A DNA stretch of 64,000 bases from Marichromatium bheemlicum (lineage in GTDB: Bacteria > Pseudomonadota > Gammaproteobacteria > Chromatiales > Chromatiaceae). The translations under genes were made by a program, and so were the position numbers. How positions within the stretch are numbered: the first letter of the stretch is position 1; every line of letters begins with the position of its first letter. Below, piece by piece: positions 41,589-51,549 of the stretch. The notes under the pieces are model-generated. The model did not search any database and was not told the origin of the DNA. It saw only the letters and a list, made by a program, of their open reading frames with translations. Where the stretch lies: assembly GCF_012276755.1 (NCBI RefSeq), contig NZ_JAAXKX010000002.1, positions 248,001-312,000 on the forward strand, in the 5' to 3' direction.

Positions 41589-42455
41589 GTGGAGCGACCG
41601 CCCTCCCCCGGCCTCTTCATCGAGCAGCGCACCGACGAGAGCCTGACCCGGGCCACCGCGGCGCTGGCCCAGGCAGCTGGCACGGCGGCGCGACTTGAGG
41701 CCGAGCTACTGCTCGAGCAGTGCAGCGGCTGGTCACGCACCAGCCAGCGCGCTTGGCCAGAACGCCGGCTCGACCCGGCCACCGCCACGGCCTTCGCCGC
41801 CCAACTCGGACGGCGACTCGACGGCGAACCGATCGCCTACATCCGCGGCACCCAGGCATTTTGGACCCTGGAGCTGCGGGTCACCCCCGCGACCCTGATC
41901 CCACGCCCAGAGACCGAACTCTTGGTCGAGACCGCGCTCGCGCGAGGCCCGGCGGACAGGGCCTCCGTGCTCGACCTCGGTACCGGCAGCGGCGCGATCG
42001 CGCTGGCCGTGGCCAGCGAACGCCCGCACTGGCGGGTCACCGCTACCGATCGCAGCAGCGCGGCGCTCGCCGTGGCACGCGCCAACCGCGACCGTCTGGG
42101 ACTCGACCTCGACCTGCTCGCCAGTGACTGGCTCGCCACCATCGCCCCCCGGAGCTGCGACCTGATCCTCAGCAATCCGCCCTATATCGACGGCGCCGAC
42201 CCCCATCTCGACCAGGGTGACCTGCGCTTCGAGCCGCGCAACGCCTTGACCCCGGGCGCCGACGGACTGGCGGCGATTCGCGCCATCCTCGCCGACGCCC
42301 GGCGCTGCCTGCGTCCGGGCGGGTGGCTGATGGTCGAGCACGGTTACGACCAGGGGGCCGCGGCGCGTACCCTGTTCAACGCCGCCGGGCTCGTCGAGGT
42401 CGCGACCCTAAACGATCTCGCCGGACTCGACCGGGTCACGCTCGGGCGCCGCTGA
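41589..42455 (+). CDS. prmC: Release factor glutamine methyltransferase (GTG start)
   Basis: A 288-residue SAM-dependent enzyme that methylates the GGQ glutamine of RF1 and RF2. The SAM-binding motif is VLDLGTGSGAIALAVASE, and the catalytic NPPY is in LILSNPPYIDGADPHL. No ATG fits after prfA; the GTG two bases after the prfA stop gives the right length and is chosen. The 3' end overlaps the convergent acyltransferase gene by 48 bases. Confidence 0.95.
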   Translation: MERPPSPGLFIEQRTDESLTRATAALAQAAGTAARLEAELLLEQCSGWSRTSQRAWPERRLDPATATAFAAQLGRRLDGEPIAYIRGTQAFWTLELRVTPATLIPRPETELLVETALARGPADRASVLDLGTGSGAIALAVASERPHWRVTATDRSSAALAVARANRDRLGLDLDLLASDWLATIAPRSCDLILSNPPYIDGADPHLDQGDLRFEPRNALTPGADGLAAIRAILADARRCLRPGGWLMVEHGYDQGAAARTLFNAAGLVEVATLNDLAGLDRVTLGRR

Positions 42456-43217
42456 ACGCGGCCCCGGCGCCTCGCCCCCCATCCCCAGCCGCCGCACCGC
42501 AGTCTCGCGTATCCACTGCTCGACCCGCGCGTTGAGCCGTTCAGGATCACCGTCGTCACAGCCGATCGGCGCCCCGATGATCAGCCGGATGCGCCCGGGA
42601 CGACGCAACAGCGAACGCGCCGGCCAGCAACGACCGGCATCGTGCACCATCGGCAACACCCGCACCCCCGCCTTGCAGGCGAGCTTGGCGCCCCCCCCGT
42701 TGAAGCGTCCGATCCGCCCCGGCGGCTGACGCGTACCCTCGGGGTAGATCACCACGCTGATGCCCGCACGCAACCGCTCGCGCCCGATCCTGAGGATGGT
42801 CTTGAAGGCGTTGACCGGGCGGCCGCGATCGATCGCGATCGGCTTGAGCAGCGCCAGCCCCCAGCCGAAGAAGGGCACCCACAGCAGCTCGCGTTTGAGC
42901 ACCGTGGCCTGCGGCGAGACCAGCAACTGCAGATAGAAGGTCTCCCACTGGCTCTGGTGATTGGCCATCACCACCACCGCCTCACCGGCGGGGATGTGCT
43001 CGCGCCCCTCGACGACGATCTCGATGCCGTTAAGCCGGCGCAACAGCCACATGGTGGCGCGCGACCACAGATTGACGAAACGATAGCGCTGCGCGAAGTC
43101 CATCCAGGGGGCCAGCAGCAGCGCGAGCAGGCTGTGGACGATCCCCATCAGGTTGTAGAGGACGAAGAACAGGAGGCTGCGCAGCCACACCTCCAGGTCG
43201 GCCTTGTCGTTGTACAT
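42408..43217 (-). CDS. plsC: 1-acyl-sn-glycerol-3-phosphate acyltransferase (PlsC family)
   Basis: A 269-residue membrane-bound enzyme that probably acylates lysophosphatidate to phosphatidate. One or two hydrophobic helices at about residues 10-35 precede the catalytic block ANHQSQWETFYLQ, an HX4E form of the HX4D motif that is known in proteobacterial members. The substrate motif VIYPEGTRQPPG follows. The ATG at 43217 is chosen for an upstream GGGAG; the ATG at 43235 is possible. It overlaps the 3' end of prmC on the other strand. Confidence 0.85.
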   Translation of the reverse strand: MYNDKADLEVWLRSLLFFVLYNLMGIVHSLLALLLAPWMDFAQRYRFVNLWSRATMWLLRRLNGIEIVVEGREHIPAGEAVVVMANHQSQWETFYLQLLVSPQATVLKRELLWVPFFGWGLALLKPIAIDRGRPVNAFKTILRIGRERLRAGISVVIYPEGTRQPPGRIGRFNGGGAKLACKAGVRVLPMVHDAGRCWPARSLLRRPGRIRLIIGAPIGCDDGDPERLNARVEQWIRETAVRRLGMGGEAPGPRSAAPERDPVESGEIV

Positions 43218-43379
43218 CGGCAAATGTGCTCCCATCTCTTCGACAGCGGGCCGAGCGTCGACCGCCCGGAGGCGACCGCCCCAACCGCCGTCAGGCCCGA
43301 TTATATCGCCACCATTGCAGCAGGCCGGCCCCCCCGATCGGGTCGATGCCCGCGACCACGACCAGCATTGGGCAGCCAT

Positions 43380-43790
43380 ATGGACAGCGTCGACGCCGAC
43401 CGTATCAAGGAGCGCGAGATCCCGTTCCAGGAGTTGCACCCCAACCCCGATCAGGCCGCGACCGCGGCGGCCTTTCTCGCCGAGGTCGAGGGGGTGCTCC
43501 TCACCGAGACCTCCTCACCGACCCTGCTGCGGATACGCTACGATGTCCTCCAGCTCACCCTGCGGGAGATCGAAGAGGCACTCGCCGAACTCGGGCTGCA
43601 CCTCGACAACGGATTGCTCCCTAGGGTCAAGCGCGCGCTCTACGACTACACAGAGGAGACCCAGCGGGCCAATCTCGGCTATCCCAGGTGCAAGGGCAAC
43701 TGTCTCAAGCAGGTGTTCGCCAAGCGTTACGCGCTGATCGAGCACGGCTGTCGCGACCAGCGCCCCGAGCACTGGCGGCGCTATCTCTAG
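43380..43790 (+). CDS. Conserved-looking small protein of unknown function
   Basis: A 136-residue acidic protein that I do not recognise. Residues 38-80 could form a beta-alpha-beta unit (LLRIRYDVLQLTLREIEEAL, then LGLHLDN). The C-terminus is basic and carries Cys104-x3-Cys108 (YPRCKGNC) and Cys124, which might bind a metal. It lies 37 bases before a MoeB/ThiF-type gene on the same strand, and reading phase and codon use match its neighbours, so it is likely real. The start could move a few codons. Confidence 0.7.
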   Translation: MDSVDADRIKEREIPFQELHPNPDQAATAAAFLAEVEGVLLTETSSPTLLRIRYDVLQLTLREIEEALAELGLHLDNGLLPRVKRALYDYTEETQRANLGYPRCKGNCLKQVFAKRYALIEHGCRDQRPEHWRRYL

Positions 43791-43827
43791 GCAGACCCGC
43801 CGCCGGGGCTGTCCCGCACGCCGTACC

Positions 43828-44568
43828 ATGACCCCAGACCCACGCTACAGCCGCCAGATCCTGCTCCCCGGGTTCGGCGAGGACGGTCAGCAACGCCTGC
43901 GTCAGGCGCGCGTGCTGCTGATCGGGCTCGGCGGACTCGGCTCGCCGATCGCCATGTACCTCGCCGCAGCCGGTGTCGGCAAGCTCCACCTGGCCGACTT
44001 TGACGCCGTCGATCTCTCTAACCTGCACCGCCAGATCGTCCACGACACCACCACCGTCGGCCAACCCAAGGTCGACTCGGCGATGACTCGACTGGCGGCG
44101 CTCAACCCCGAGGTCGAGCTGGTGCCACTCAAGGGCAGCGCCACCGCCGCCCGGCTGCCCGAGCTAGTCGCCGATGTCGACCTGGTGATCGACGCCTGCG
44201 ACAACTTCGCCACCCGCTTCGCCATCAACGCCGCCTGCATGAACGCCGGCGTGCCCCTGATCTCGGGCGCGGCGATCGGCACCGAGGGCCAGGTCAGCGC
44301 CTTCTCCGGGCGTCCCGGCGGCCCCTGCTACCAGTGCCTCTATCCGCGCGAGGTCGGCGAGGAGGAGGGCTGCGCGGTGCGCGGCGTGCTCGGACCGGTG
44401 GTCGGCATCATCGGCGCCACCCAGGCCACCGAGGCGATCAAGATCCTCACCGGCCTCGGCGAGCCGCTGTTCGGTCGGCTGCTGCTGCTCGATGCACTGC
44501 GCATGCAGTGGCGCAGCCTGACCCTCCCCCCCGACCCCGACTGCCCGGTGTGCGGCGGGCACGGATGA
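43828..44568 (+). CDS. moeB: MoeB/ThiF/HesA-type adenylyltransferase
   Basis: A 246-residue E1-like enzyme that adenylates the C-terminal glycine of a ubiquitin-like sulfur carrier (MoaD for molybdopterin, or ThiS for thiamine). The ATP-binding motif LLIGLGGLGSPIAMYLAAAGVG, the downstream DFDAVDLSNLHRQ, and the zinc cysteines (YQCLYP and CPVCGG) are all present. No rhodanese domain is attached. In many gammaproteobacteria moeB follows prfA-prmC, which favours MoeB, but the motifs do not exclude ThiF. Confidence 0.9.
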   Translation: MTPDPRYSRQILLPGFGEDGQQRLRQARVLLIGLGGLGSPIAMYLAAAGVGKLHLADFDAVDLSNLHRQIVHDTTTVGQPKVDSAMTRLAALNPEVELVPLKGSATAARLPELVADVDLVIDACDNFATRFAINAACMNAGVPLISGAAIGTEGQVSAFSGRPGGPCYQCLYPREVGEEEGCAVRGVLGPVVGIIGATQATEAIKILTGLGEPLFGRLLLLDALRMQWRSLTLPPDPDCPVCGGHG

Positions 44569-44612
44569 CCAGCAAGCCGCGCCACGCGCCCCGACAGCCG
44601 GAGACCTCTCAG

Positions 44613-45143
44613 ATGCGATTCGCAGTCAGCCCCGACCAACTTCGCCGCGCCAAGGTACCGCACGAACTCTTTCTCACCAATCTGATCGGTAACCACATCC
44701 TGATGACGGTCGCCATCGGCGGCATCGCCGGCAGCTTCCCCTGGCTGCTGGCGCTGATCCCGACGACCTCCTTTGCCATCCTCGGCTTCACCCTGTGGCG
44801 CGCGCGCCGCGCCCGCGGGCGCGACCCCTGGTACGTGATGTGTCACTGGCAGGTGTGCGCGCGGCGCAGCCGCATCTTCCTGACCATGCTGTCGCTGTTG
44901 GTGGCGAGCGCAACCCTCGGCTGGGTCGGCTACACCTATGGTGGGATGATGCAAGAGGCGGTATGGGCACTGGTTGCCGGCACCGGCATCCTGCCGGTGA
45001 TGGCAACCGTACTGGTACTGGTGATCGTCGAGTCCGACGCCCTCTACCACGCCCACGAGGCACGGCTACCGGCCTGGGTGGTGGCGCGCTACCCCGCCCC
45101 AGCCGCGCAACGGATCGATGACGACGCTCAGCCGAGCGCGTAG
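44613..45143 (+). CDS. Four-helix membrane protein of unknown function
   Basis: A 176-residue protein with about four hydrophobic segments (residues 26-42, 44-62, 86-106, 113-137) and a soluble C-terminal tail. I chose the ATG at 44613, preceded by GGAG; a longer form starting at 44565 would overlap the moeB stop as ATGA. It probably shares a transcript with moeB. I do not recognise the family. The 3' end overlaps ubiA, which is on the other strand, by 16 bases. Confidence 0.7.
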   Translation: MRFAVSPDQLRRAKVPHELFLTNLIGNHILMTVAIGGIAGSFPWLLALIPTTSFAILGFTLWRARRARGRDPWYVMCHWQVCARRSRIFLTMLSLLVASATLGWVGYTYGGMMQEAVWALVAGTGILPVMATVLVLVIVESDALYHAHEARLPAWVVARYPAPAAQRIDDDAQPSA

Positions 45144-46030
45144 TCGAGCACCAGCCCGACGAACACCGCCATGCCGAAGTAGTTGTTGTTGAGGAAGGCG
45201 GCGAAGCAGGGGCCAGGCTCACGCTTGCGGATCAGCCACTGCTGGTAGAGGGCGAGCCCGGCGGCGACCGCCAACCCCAGCAGGTACCAGCCACCGCGCC
45301 CGGTGACCGTGCCGACCCACAGCAACAGCGCCAGCATGATGAGCTGCAACAGCCCGATGATGACACGGTCCCAGCGCCCGAACAGGATCGCGGTGGACTT
45401 CACCCCGATCTCGAGGTCGTCATCACGATCGACCATGGCGTACTGGGTGTCGTAGATCAGCGCCCAGATCAAGGTGGCGACGAACAACACCCAGGCATAG
45501 AAGGGGATGGTCCCGGTCACCGCAGTGAAGGCCATCGGGATCGCCCAACCGAAGGCGGCACCGAGAAAGAGCTGTGGCAGATGGGTATAGCGTTTCATGA
45601 ACGGATAGAGCGCGGTCAGCACTACCGCCACCACCGACAGCGCCACCGTCTGCCAGTTGAGCATCAACACCAGCCCGAAGGAGGCCAGACAAAGGGCGAT
45701 GAACACGCCCAGCGCCTCACCGGCGCTCACTCGACCGGTGGCCAGTGGACGCTGGTTGGTCCGCCGCACATGACCGTCGAAGTCGCGATCGGCATAGTCG
45801 TTGATCGCGCACCCGGCCGAGCGCATCAGCAGCACCCCGAGCACAAAGATCAGCACGACCGACCAGGGCGGCTGCCCCGCGCCAGCCAACCACAGTGCCC
45901 AGAGCGCCGGCCACATCAGCAGCAGGCTGCCGATCGGCCGGTTGAACCGCACCAGCAGCAGATATTCATGCAACCGCTCACGCCAGAAGGCGGGACGCAG
46001 CGCCTTAGCTGTTACCTCTTGAAGACTCAT
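45128..46030 (-). CDS. ubiA: 4-hydroxybenzoate polyprenyltransferase
   Basis: A 300-residue inner-membrane enzyme that attaches the polyprenyl chain to 4-hydroxybenzoate in ubiquinone synthesis. The first Mg-diphosphate motif NDxxDxxxD is NDYADRDFD at residues 77-85, and the second is in [21 protein letters not shown]. Eight or nine hydrophobic helices are evident. The usual partner ubiC (chorismate lyase) is not next to it here. Confidence 0.96.
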   Translation of the reverse strand: MSLQEVTAKALRPAFWRERLHEYLLLVRFNRPIGSLLLMWPALWALWLAGAGQPPWSVVLIFVLGVLLMRSAGCAINDYADRDFDGHVRRTNQRPLATGRVSAGEALGVFIALCLASFGLVLMLNWQTVALSVVAVVLTALYPFMKRYTHLPQLFLGAAFGWAIPMAFTAVTGTIPFYAWVLFVATLIWALIYDTQYAMVDRDDDLEIGVKSTAILFGRWDRVIIGLLQLIMLALLLWVGTVTGRGGWYLLGLAVAAGLALYQQWLIRKREPGPCFAAFLNNNYFGMAVFVGLVLDYALG

Positions 46031-46214
46031 ATCGCAGGTCGACTCTCACCCGATTCGTGAAGTTGGCGACGATGCCCGCCGGCACGGCGGATGGGGGAAC
46101 GGTCAGGGATCGTGACGACGTGGCCGCAGCAGACGGGCCCCGGCATCGTCTGCAGGTGCGGGGATTATCGCACAGCCGCACGCGATCGAACCGACAGACG
46201 CCCAACGCCCGCGC

Positions 46215-48356
46215 TCAAGCACGCCCGTAGTCGACCCGGTCCCCGAGCCAGCGCTGTACCAGCGGCTCGAACAGACCCCGATGCTCGCTCAGCACCCGGT
46301 CGGCGGCCTGCTGGGCGGCTGAGAGCAGTTGCTGGTCACGCAGCGGATCGGCGATACGGAACTGCACCGCCCCGGTCTGGCGGGTGCCCAGCACCTCACC
46401 GGCACCGCGCAACGCCAGGTCGCGCTCGGCGATCTCGAAGCCGCTGTTGGTGGCGCGCAGGATCCCCAGGCGCTCGCGCGCCACTGCCGAGAGCGGCGCG
46501 CGATAGAGCAGCAGGCAGTAGCTCTCGACCGCACCGCGCCCGACCCGGCCCCGGAGTTGATGGAGCTGGGCGAGCCCCAAGCGCTCGGGGTTCTCGATGA
46601 TCATCAGACTGGCATTGGGCACATCGACCCCGACCTCGATCACCGTAGTCGCCACCAGTAGGTCGAGTTCACCGCCAGCGAAGGCGGCCATCACCGCCTC
46701 GCGCTCGGCGCCACGGATGCGTCCGTGCACCAGCCCCACGCGCAGCCCGCTGAGCCGCTCGGCGAGCTGGCGCGCGGTCTCCTCGGCGGCCTGGCACTCG
46801 AGCACCTCCGACTCCTCGATCAGGGTGCAGACCCAGTAGGCCTGACGCCCCTGGGCACAGGCCTCGCGCACCCGTTCGATCACCTCCTCACGACGACCAT
46901 CGGGCACCGCCACCGTGGTGATCGCCTGACGCCCCGGCGGCAAGGCATCGATCACCGAGAGGTCGAGATCGGCGTACATCGTCATCGCCAACGAACGCGG
47001 GATGGGCGTAGCGGTCATGATCAGCTGATGGGCTAGCGCGCCCTCTCCCCCACCCTTTTCACGCAGCCGCATGCGCTGGTGCACACCGAAACGATGCTGC
47101 TCGTCGATGATCACCAGCCCCAGCTCGGCGAAGCGCACCTCGTCCTGGAACAGCGCATGGGTGCCGACCACCAGTCGCGCCTCGCCCGAGGCGATGCGCG
47201 CCAGCAGCTCGGCGCGCTCACGCCCCTTGTGACGACCAGTCAGCCACAGCGTAGTGATACCGAGTTCGCCGAGCCAACCACCAAGGGTACGATGGTGCTG
47301 CTCGGCGAGCAGCTCGGTGGGGGCCATCAGCACCGCCTGATGTCCGCACTCGATCGCCTGCAGCGCAGCGAGGGCGGCGACCACCGTCTTGCCTGCACCG
47401 ACATCCCCCTGCAACAGCCGATGCATCGGCCGGGCGAGGCCGAGATCGGCAGCGATCTCACCGACCACTCGCTCCTGCGCCGGGGTCAGTGAGAACGGCA
47501 AGCGCGCGCGCAAGCGCGCGCGCAGCGCGCCGTCGCCGACGAGCGGCGGCGCGGTCTGCGCCGCCTGGGTCTCGCGCAAGCGTCGCAGGCTCACCTGGTG
47601 TGCCACCAGCTCTTCGAAGGCCAGTCGTTGGAAGCTCGGGTGACGGCGCTCGACCAGCGCCTCTAGCGTCGCCTCGGCGGGTGGACGGTGGAGATAACGC
47701 AGCGCCTCGCTCAGCGTCGGCAACCCCAACGGCGCGAGCACAGTCGCCGGCAGACACTCGGCCGGGGCACGGGTCTCGAGCAACACCAGCGCCTGCTCAG
47801 TCAGACCACGCAGCGACGCCTGACTCAGGCCCTCGGTCGCGGGATAGACCGGGGTCAGCCCAGGCTCGAGCCCCTCCTGCCCCGCCCCCTGGATGCGATA
47901 TTCTGGGTGCACCATCTCGAGGCCGCGCGGCCCCTGGCGGACCTCGCCGTAGCACGACAGCCGTACCCCCGGGTGCAGCGCCGTGACCTGCTGACTAGAG
48001 AAGTGGAAAAAGCGCAACATCAGCGCACCGAGACCACCGTCGGTGAGCCACACCTTGAACGAGCGCCGGCGCCCGAGGGCGATCCCGGCCTCGCTGATCT
48101 CGGCCTCGACCAACGCCTCCTGACCGACCCGCAGCTCGGCGAGCGGTATTGCCCGACTCCGGTCCTGATAGCGGGTCGGCAGGTGCAGCAGCAGATCCTG
48201 GACACTATGGATCCCCAGCCGGGCGAGACGCTCGGCAATACGAGGGCCGACCCGATGCAGCCGCTCGACCGGGATCTGGTCGAGTGCCTCGGTGTCGGCA
48301 AGCGTGCGATCTGGTGCGGATTGAATCAAGGCGCTGGTATCTGCTCTAATCGCCAT
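46215..48356 (-). CDS. recG: ATP-dependent DNA helicase RecG
   Basis: A 713-residue helicase (E. coli 693) that remodels stalled replication forks and branched DNA. The N-terminal wedge/OB domain spans about residues 30-190. The Walker A motif GDVGAGKT is at 317-324, followed by the DEQH box in VIIDEQHRFGVHQR, TATPIPRSL, and the late motif QLRGRVGRG. I chose the ATG at 48356; a longer frame would overlap the divergent yjbQ. Gammaproteobacteria usually have ridA and recG close together, as here. Confidence 0.96.
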   Translation of the reverse strand: MAIRADTSALIQSAPDRTLADTEALDQIPVERLHRVGPRIAERLARLGIHSVQDLLLHLPTRYQDRSRAIPLAELRVGQEALVEAEISEAGIALGRRRSFKVWLTDGGLGALMLRFFHFSSQQVTALHPGVRLSCYGEVRQGPRGLEMVHPEYRIQGAGQEGLEPGLTPVYPATEGLSQASLRGLTEQALVLLETRAPAECLPATVLAPLGLPTLSEALRYLHRPPAEATLEALVERRHPSFQRLAFEELVAHQVSLRRLRETQAAQTAPPLVGDGALRARLRARLPFSLTPAQERVVGEIAADLGLARPMHRLLQGDVGAGKTVVAALAALQAIECGHQAVLMAPTELLAEQHHRTLGGWLGELGITTLWLTGRHKGRERAELLARIASGEARLVVGTHALFQDEVRFAELGLVIIDEQHRFGVHQRMRLREKGGGEGALAHQLIMTATPIPRSLAMTMYADLDLSVIDALPPGRQAITTVAVPDGRREEVIERVREACAQGRQAYWVCTLIEESEVLECQAAEETARQLAERLSGLRVGLVHGRIRGAEREAVMAAFAGGELDLLVATTVIEVGVDVPNASLMIIENPERLGLAQLHQLRGRVGRGAVESYCLLLYRAPLSAVARERLGILRATNSGFEIAERDLALRGAGEVLGTRQTGAVQFRIADPLRDQQLLSAAQQAADRVLSEHRGLFEPLVQRWLGDRVDYGRA

Positions 48357-48441
48357 GCGGGCCCCGTCATGGCGCCCGCCGTTGTACGGTACCGCGACCC
48401 CGCCACCAGCACTGGCCCCGGAGATCGACCTCCTCTCGCCG

Positions 48442-48858
48442 ATGATCGAACAGCACAGCCTCAGCATCGCGACCCAGGGTCGCGGCACCTACGAGATCAC
48501 CAACGCCGTACAGCAACGGGTGTGCCAAAGCGGCATCATGACTGGACTTTGCCACGTCTTCGTGCATCACACCAGTGCCTCGCTGCTGTTGTGCGAGAAT
48601 GCCGACCCCTCGGTGCGTCACGACCTCGAACACTTCCTCGCCCGGCTCGCCCCCGACGGCGACCCGGTCTACACCCACGCCGCCGAGGGTCCGGACGACA
48701 TGCCGGCGCACCTGCGCGCCATCCTCACCAAGATGGACCTCACCCTCCCGATCAGCGACGGGCGCTGCGCGCTCGGCACCTGGCAAGGGGTCTACCTCTA
48801 CGAGCACCGCACCGGCGCGCAGCACCGACGGCTGACCCTCACACTCGACGGCGTCTGA
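48442..48858 (+). CDS. yjbQ: YjbQ/UPF0047 family protein
   Basis: A 138-residue protein, the same length as E. coli YjbQ, starting MIEQHSLSIATQGRGTYEIT, with the family blocks GLCHVFVHHTSASLLLCENAD and the C-terminal LGTWQGVYLYEHRT. E. coli YjbQ has weak thiamine-phosphate synthase activity, but the physiological role is unsettled. It is the only plus-strand gene between recG and the transglycosylase gene and ends seven bases from the latter. Confidence 0.9.
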   Translation: MIEQHSLSIATQGRGTYEITNAVQQRVCQSGIMTGLCHVFVHHTSASLLLCENADPSVRHDLEHFLARLAPDGDPVYTHAAEGPDDMPAHLRAILTKMDLTLPISDGRCALGTWQGVYLYEHRTGAQHRRLTLTLDGV

Positions 48859-48865
48859 GACCGAC

Positions 48866-49948
48866 TCAGCGGCCGGCCAAGGCCGCGCCATGACGGGCAC
48901 GGATCGCGGTGGCGAGCTGATGCACGGCCATCGCGTAATAGGTACTGCGGTTGTAGCGGGTGATCACCCGGAAGTTGTCGAAGCCTACCCAATACTCAGG
49001 GCCACCGCGGGCATCGAGCGACAGCAGGCTCAAGCCTCCACGCCCCGGCACACCATCGAGGTCGACCCCGTGGGCACTGAGGGTGGAACGACCATGACGA
49101 CTGCTGAAGCCGGTCTTGAGCGCCCCGACACCCTGCCCCGAACGCACCGACACACGCACCGCCACCGGTTCGCCGCTGCGCCAACCATGGGCCTTGAAGT
49201 AGTGGGCGACGCTGCCGATGGCATCATTCGGGTTCCAGAGATCACGCACCCCATCGTCGTCGAAGTCGACCGCATAGCGCTGGAAGCTAGTGGGCATGAA
49301 CTGACCGAGCCCCATGGCCCCGGCATAGGAACCACGCGGCTCGCGCGGATCGATCCCGGACTCGCGAGCCATCAGCAGAAAGGCCTCGAGTTCACCGCTA
49401 AAGTAATCGGCGCGACGTGGATAGGCGAAGGCGAGCGTAGCCAGGGCGTCGAGCACCCGGGTGGTGCCGACATAACCGCCATAGCGTGTCTCCACCCCGA
49501 GGATGGCGACGATGTACTCCGGGGCCACGCCGTAGCGCGCGCTAGCGCGTGCCAGAGGTGCGGTGTGGGCACGCCAGAACCGCACCCCGCCAGCGATATT
49601 GTCGGCGGTCACGAACTTGCCGCGATAGCGCGTCCAGGCCCCGCTCGGGGAACGAGAGGCGCGTGGCGCCTGACGGTCCATCAGCTCGATGATCCACTGC
49701 TCGCGCTGGGCCTCGGAGAGCACCCCGGCGATCACCTCGGGGGCGAAGCCATGCTCCCGGGCCATACGCACCACGAAACGCGAGGCAGGGGCGCTGGCGG
49801 CAAAGTCGCCCCCCAGCTCACCGTCGGCAGTCAACGGCAGGGCCGCGCTGGAGAAGGGATCGAGGGCGACACGTTGCTGGGCACTGGCACTGCAGCCGGC
49901 GACCAGCAGCGACGCGCAGAACACGAGAAAGAGACTGAGACGACGCAT
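48866..49948 (-). CDS. mltB: Membrane-bound lytic murein transglycosylase B
   Basis: A 360-residue lipoprotein that cleaves peptidoglycan to 1,6-anhydromuropeptides. The signal peptide ends in the lipobox LVAGC with Cys19. The catalytic glutamate is Glu153 in VAILGVETRYGGYVG, and family blocks include TLAFAYPRRADYF and GAMGLGQFMPTSFQRYAVDFDDDG. The ATG at 49948 is chosen because it starts the signal peptide. The gene lies between ridA and recG, an unusual insertion in that pair. Confidence 0.93.
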   Translation of the reverse strand: MRRLSLFLVFCASLLVAGCSASAQQRVALDPFSSAALPLTADGELGGDFAASAPASRFVVRMAREHGFAPEVIAGVLSEAQREQWIIELMDRQAPRASRSPSGAWTRYRGKFVTADNIAGGVRFWRAHTAPLARASARYGVAPEYIVAILGVETRYGGYVGTTRVLDALATLAFAYPRRADYFSGELEAFLLMARESGIDPREPRGSYAGAMGLGQFMPTSFQRYAVDFDDDGVRDLWNPNDAIGSVAHYFKAHGWRSGEPVAVRVSVRSGQGVGALKTGFSSRHGRSTLSAHGVDLDGVPGRGGLSLLSLDARGGPEYWVGFDNFRVITRYNRSTYYAMAVHQLATAIRARHGAALAGR

Positions 49949-50110
49949 GTGGAGACCCGCTTCCTGGCTGAGTGAAGATTGAGAGATGACCGATGCCCGC
50001 GCACCAGAGCCCGTGGAGGGCCTGCGTTCGCCCCGGAAGACCCGGGCGGCTATCGCCAATGGTATGCCATCAGCCGAATACTACAATTCGCCCGCCCGGG
50101 CGGTGCGCGC

Positions 50111-50497
50111 TCAATCGCTCAGGCTCATCACCGCATCCATCTCCACCCCGGCACCCTTGGGCAGGGCCGCCACCCCAACCACCGCGCGCGCCGGATAGGG
50201 CTCGGCGAAGTAATCGCTCATCACCTGGTTGACCACCGGGAAGTGGCCCAGATCGGTGAGAAAGACGTTGAGCTTGACGATATCGGCAAGGGTGCCGTTG
50301 GCGGCACGGGCGACCGCCGCGAGGTTATCGAAGACCCGCCGCACCTGGACCTCGATATCGCCATCGACCAGGGCCATGGTCTCCGGAATCAAAGGGATCT
50401 GACCCGAAAGATAGACGGTATCGCCGATTCGTACCGCCTGCGAATAGGTACCAATGGCCTGAGGGGCCTGATCGGTAGAGATCACGCGTTTGTTCAT
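50111..50497 (-). CDS. ridA: Enamine/imine deaminase RidA
   Basis: A 128-residue protein that hydrolyses reactive 2-aminoacrylate and related enamines made by PLP enzymes. It begins [22 protein letters not shown]. The active-site arginine and glutamate are in [23 protein letters not shown]. It forms trimers in characterised members. It is divergent from purC. Confidence 0.96.
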   Translation of the reverse strand: MNKRVISTDQAPQAIGTYSQAVRIGDTVYLSGQIPLIPETMALVDGDIEVQVRRVFDNLAAVARAANGTLADIVKLNVFLTDLGHFPVVNQVMSDYFAEPYPARAVVGVAALPKGAGVEMDAVMSLSD

Positions 50498-50578
50498 CGA
50501 AGGACCTCACATGCGCTGGATGACGCCGACGGGCGGCGGAGATCGTCTCCGCTGGCCCACGAACCAGGCGTAAACCGT

Positions 50579-50584
50579 TATAAT
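50579..50584 (+). promoter_or_regulatory. Consensus -10 box upstream of purC
   Basis: A perfect TATAAT lies 30 bases before the purC ATG. The -35 position is poor (no TTGACA-like sequence at 16-18 bases), so an activator or an alternative spacing is possible. Confidence 0.5.
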
Positions 50585-50614
50585 CTCAGCCTTGTCGTTC
50601 TGGGATCAACCGTC

Positions 50615-51499
50615 ATGCCTGCGCTCTACGAATCGAACATCCCCTCACTCCCGCTGCTCGGCCGTGGCAAGGTCCGGGACATCTATGCCGTCGGCGAGGA
50701 TCACCTGTTGGTGGTCGCCAGCGACCGGCTCTCTGCCTTCGACGTGGTGCTGCCACAACCGATCCCCGGCAAGGGCGAGGTGCTCACCCGGGTCTCCAAC
50801 TTCTGGTTCGGACGCATCGCCGAGCTGATCCCCAACCAGCTCTCGGACATCCCGGTCGAGGCGGTGGTCACCGACCCCGAGATCCTCGCCGCGCTCGGCG
50901 ATCGCGCCATGGTGGTGCGCCGTCTCAAGCCGCTGCCGGTCGAGGCGATCGTGCGCGGCTACCTGATCGGCTCGGGCTGGAAGGACTATCGCGCCAGCGG
51001 CGCTGTGTGCGGCATCGCCCTGCCCCAGGGGCTGCGTCAGGCCGACCAGCTCCCGGAGGCAATCTACACCCCCTCGACCAAGGCCGAGATCGGCGATCAC
51101 GACGAGAACATCGACTTCGCCCGCACCGTCGATCTGCTCGGTCGCGAACTGGCTGAGCAGGTACGCGACACTGCCATCGCCATCTATACCCGCTGTGCGG
51201 CCTATGCACGCGAACGTGGCATCATCATCGCCGACACCAAGTTCGAGTTCGGGCTCGACGACGCCGGCCGACTGCACCTGATCGACGAGGTACTCACCCC
51301 CGATTCCTCGCGCTTCTGGCCGGCCGACGAATACCGTCCCGACACCAGCCCGCCGAGCTTCGACAAGCAATTCGTGCGCGACTACCTCGAGACCCTCGAC
51401 TGGGACAAGACCCCGCCGGGGCCAGAGCTGCCGCAGTCGATCATCGACCGCACCGCCGCCAAGTACCACGAGGCCGAGCAGCGTCTCACCCAGGGCTGA
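50615..51499 (+). CDS. purC: SAICAR synthetase
   Basis: A 294-residue enzyme that joins aspartate to CAIR in purine synthesis. It is of the longer type (about 290-300 residues) rather than the 237-residue E. coli type. Family blocks include [53 protein letters not shown] and [15 protein letters not shown] 13-bp hairpin at 51550-51587 follows the stop. Confidence 0.97.
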   Translation: MPALYESNIPSLPLLGRGKVRDIYAVGEDHLLVVASDRLSAFDVVLPQPIPGKGEVLTRVSNFWFGRIAELIPNQLSDIPVEAVVTDPEILAALGDRAMVVRRLKPLPVEAIVRGYLIGSGWKDYRASGAVCGIALPQGLRQADQLPEAIYTPSTKAEIGDHDENIDFARTVDLLGRELAEQVRDTAIAIYTRCAAYARERGIIIADTKFEFGLDDAGRLHLIDEVLTPDSSRFWPADEYRPDTSPPSFDKQFVRDYLETLDWDKTPPGPELPQSIIDRTAAKYHEAEQRLTQG

Positions 51500-51549
51500 C
51501 TCAGGCCGGCGGCGCGACCTACAACACCCCGCGCCGCGGCAGGGATACC

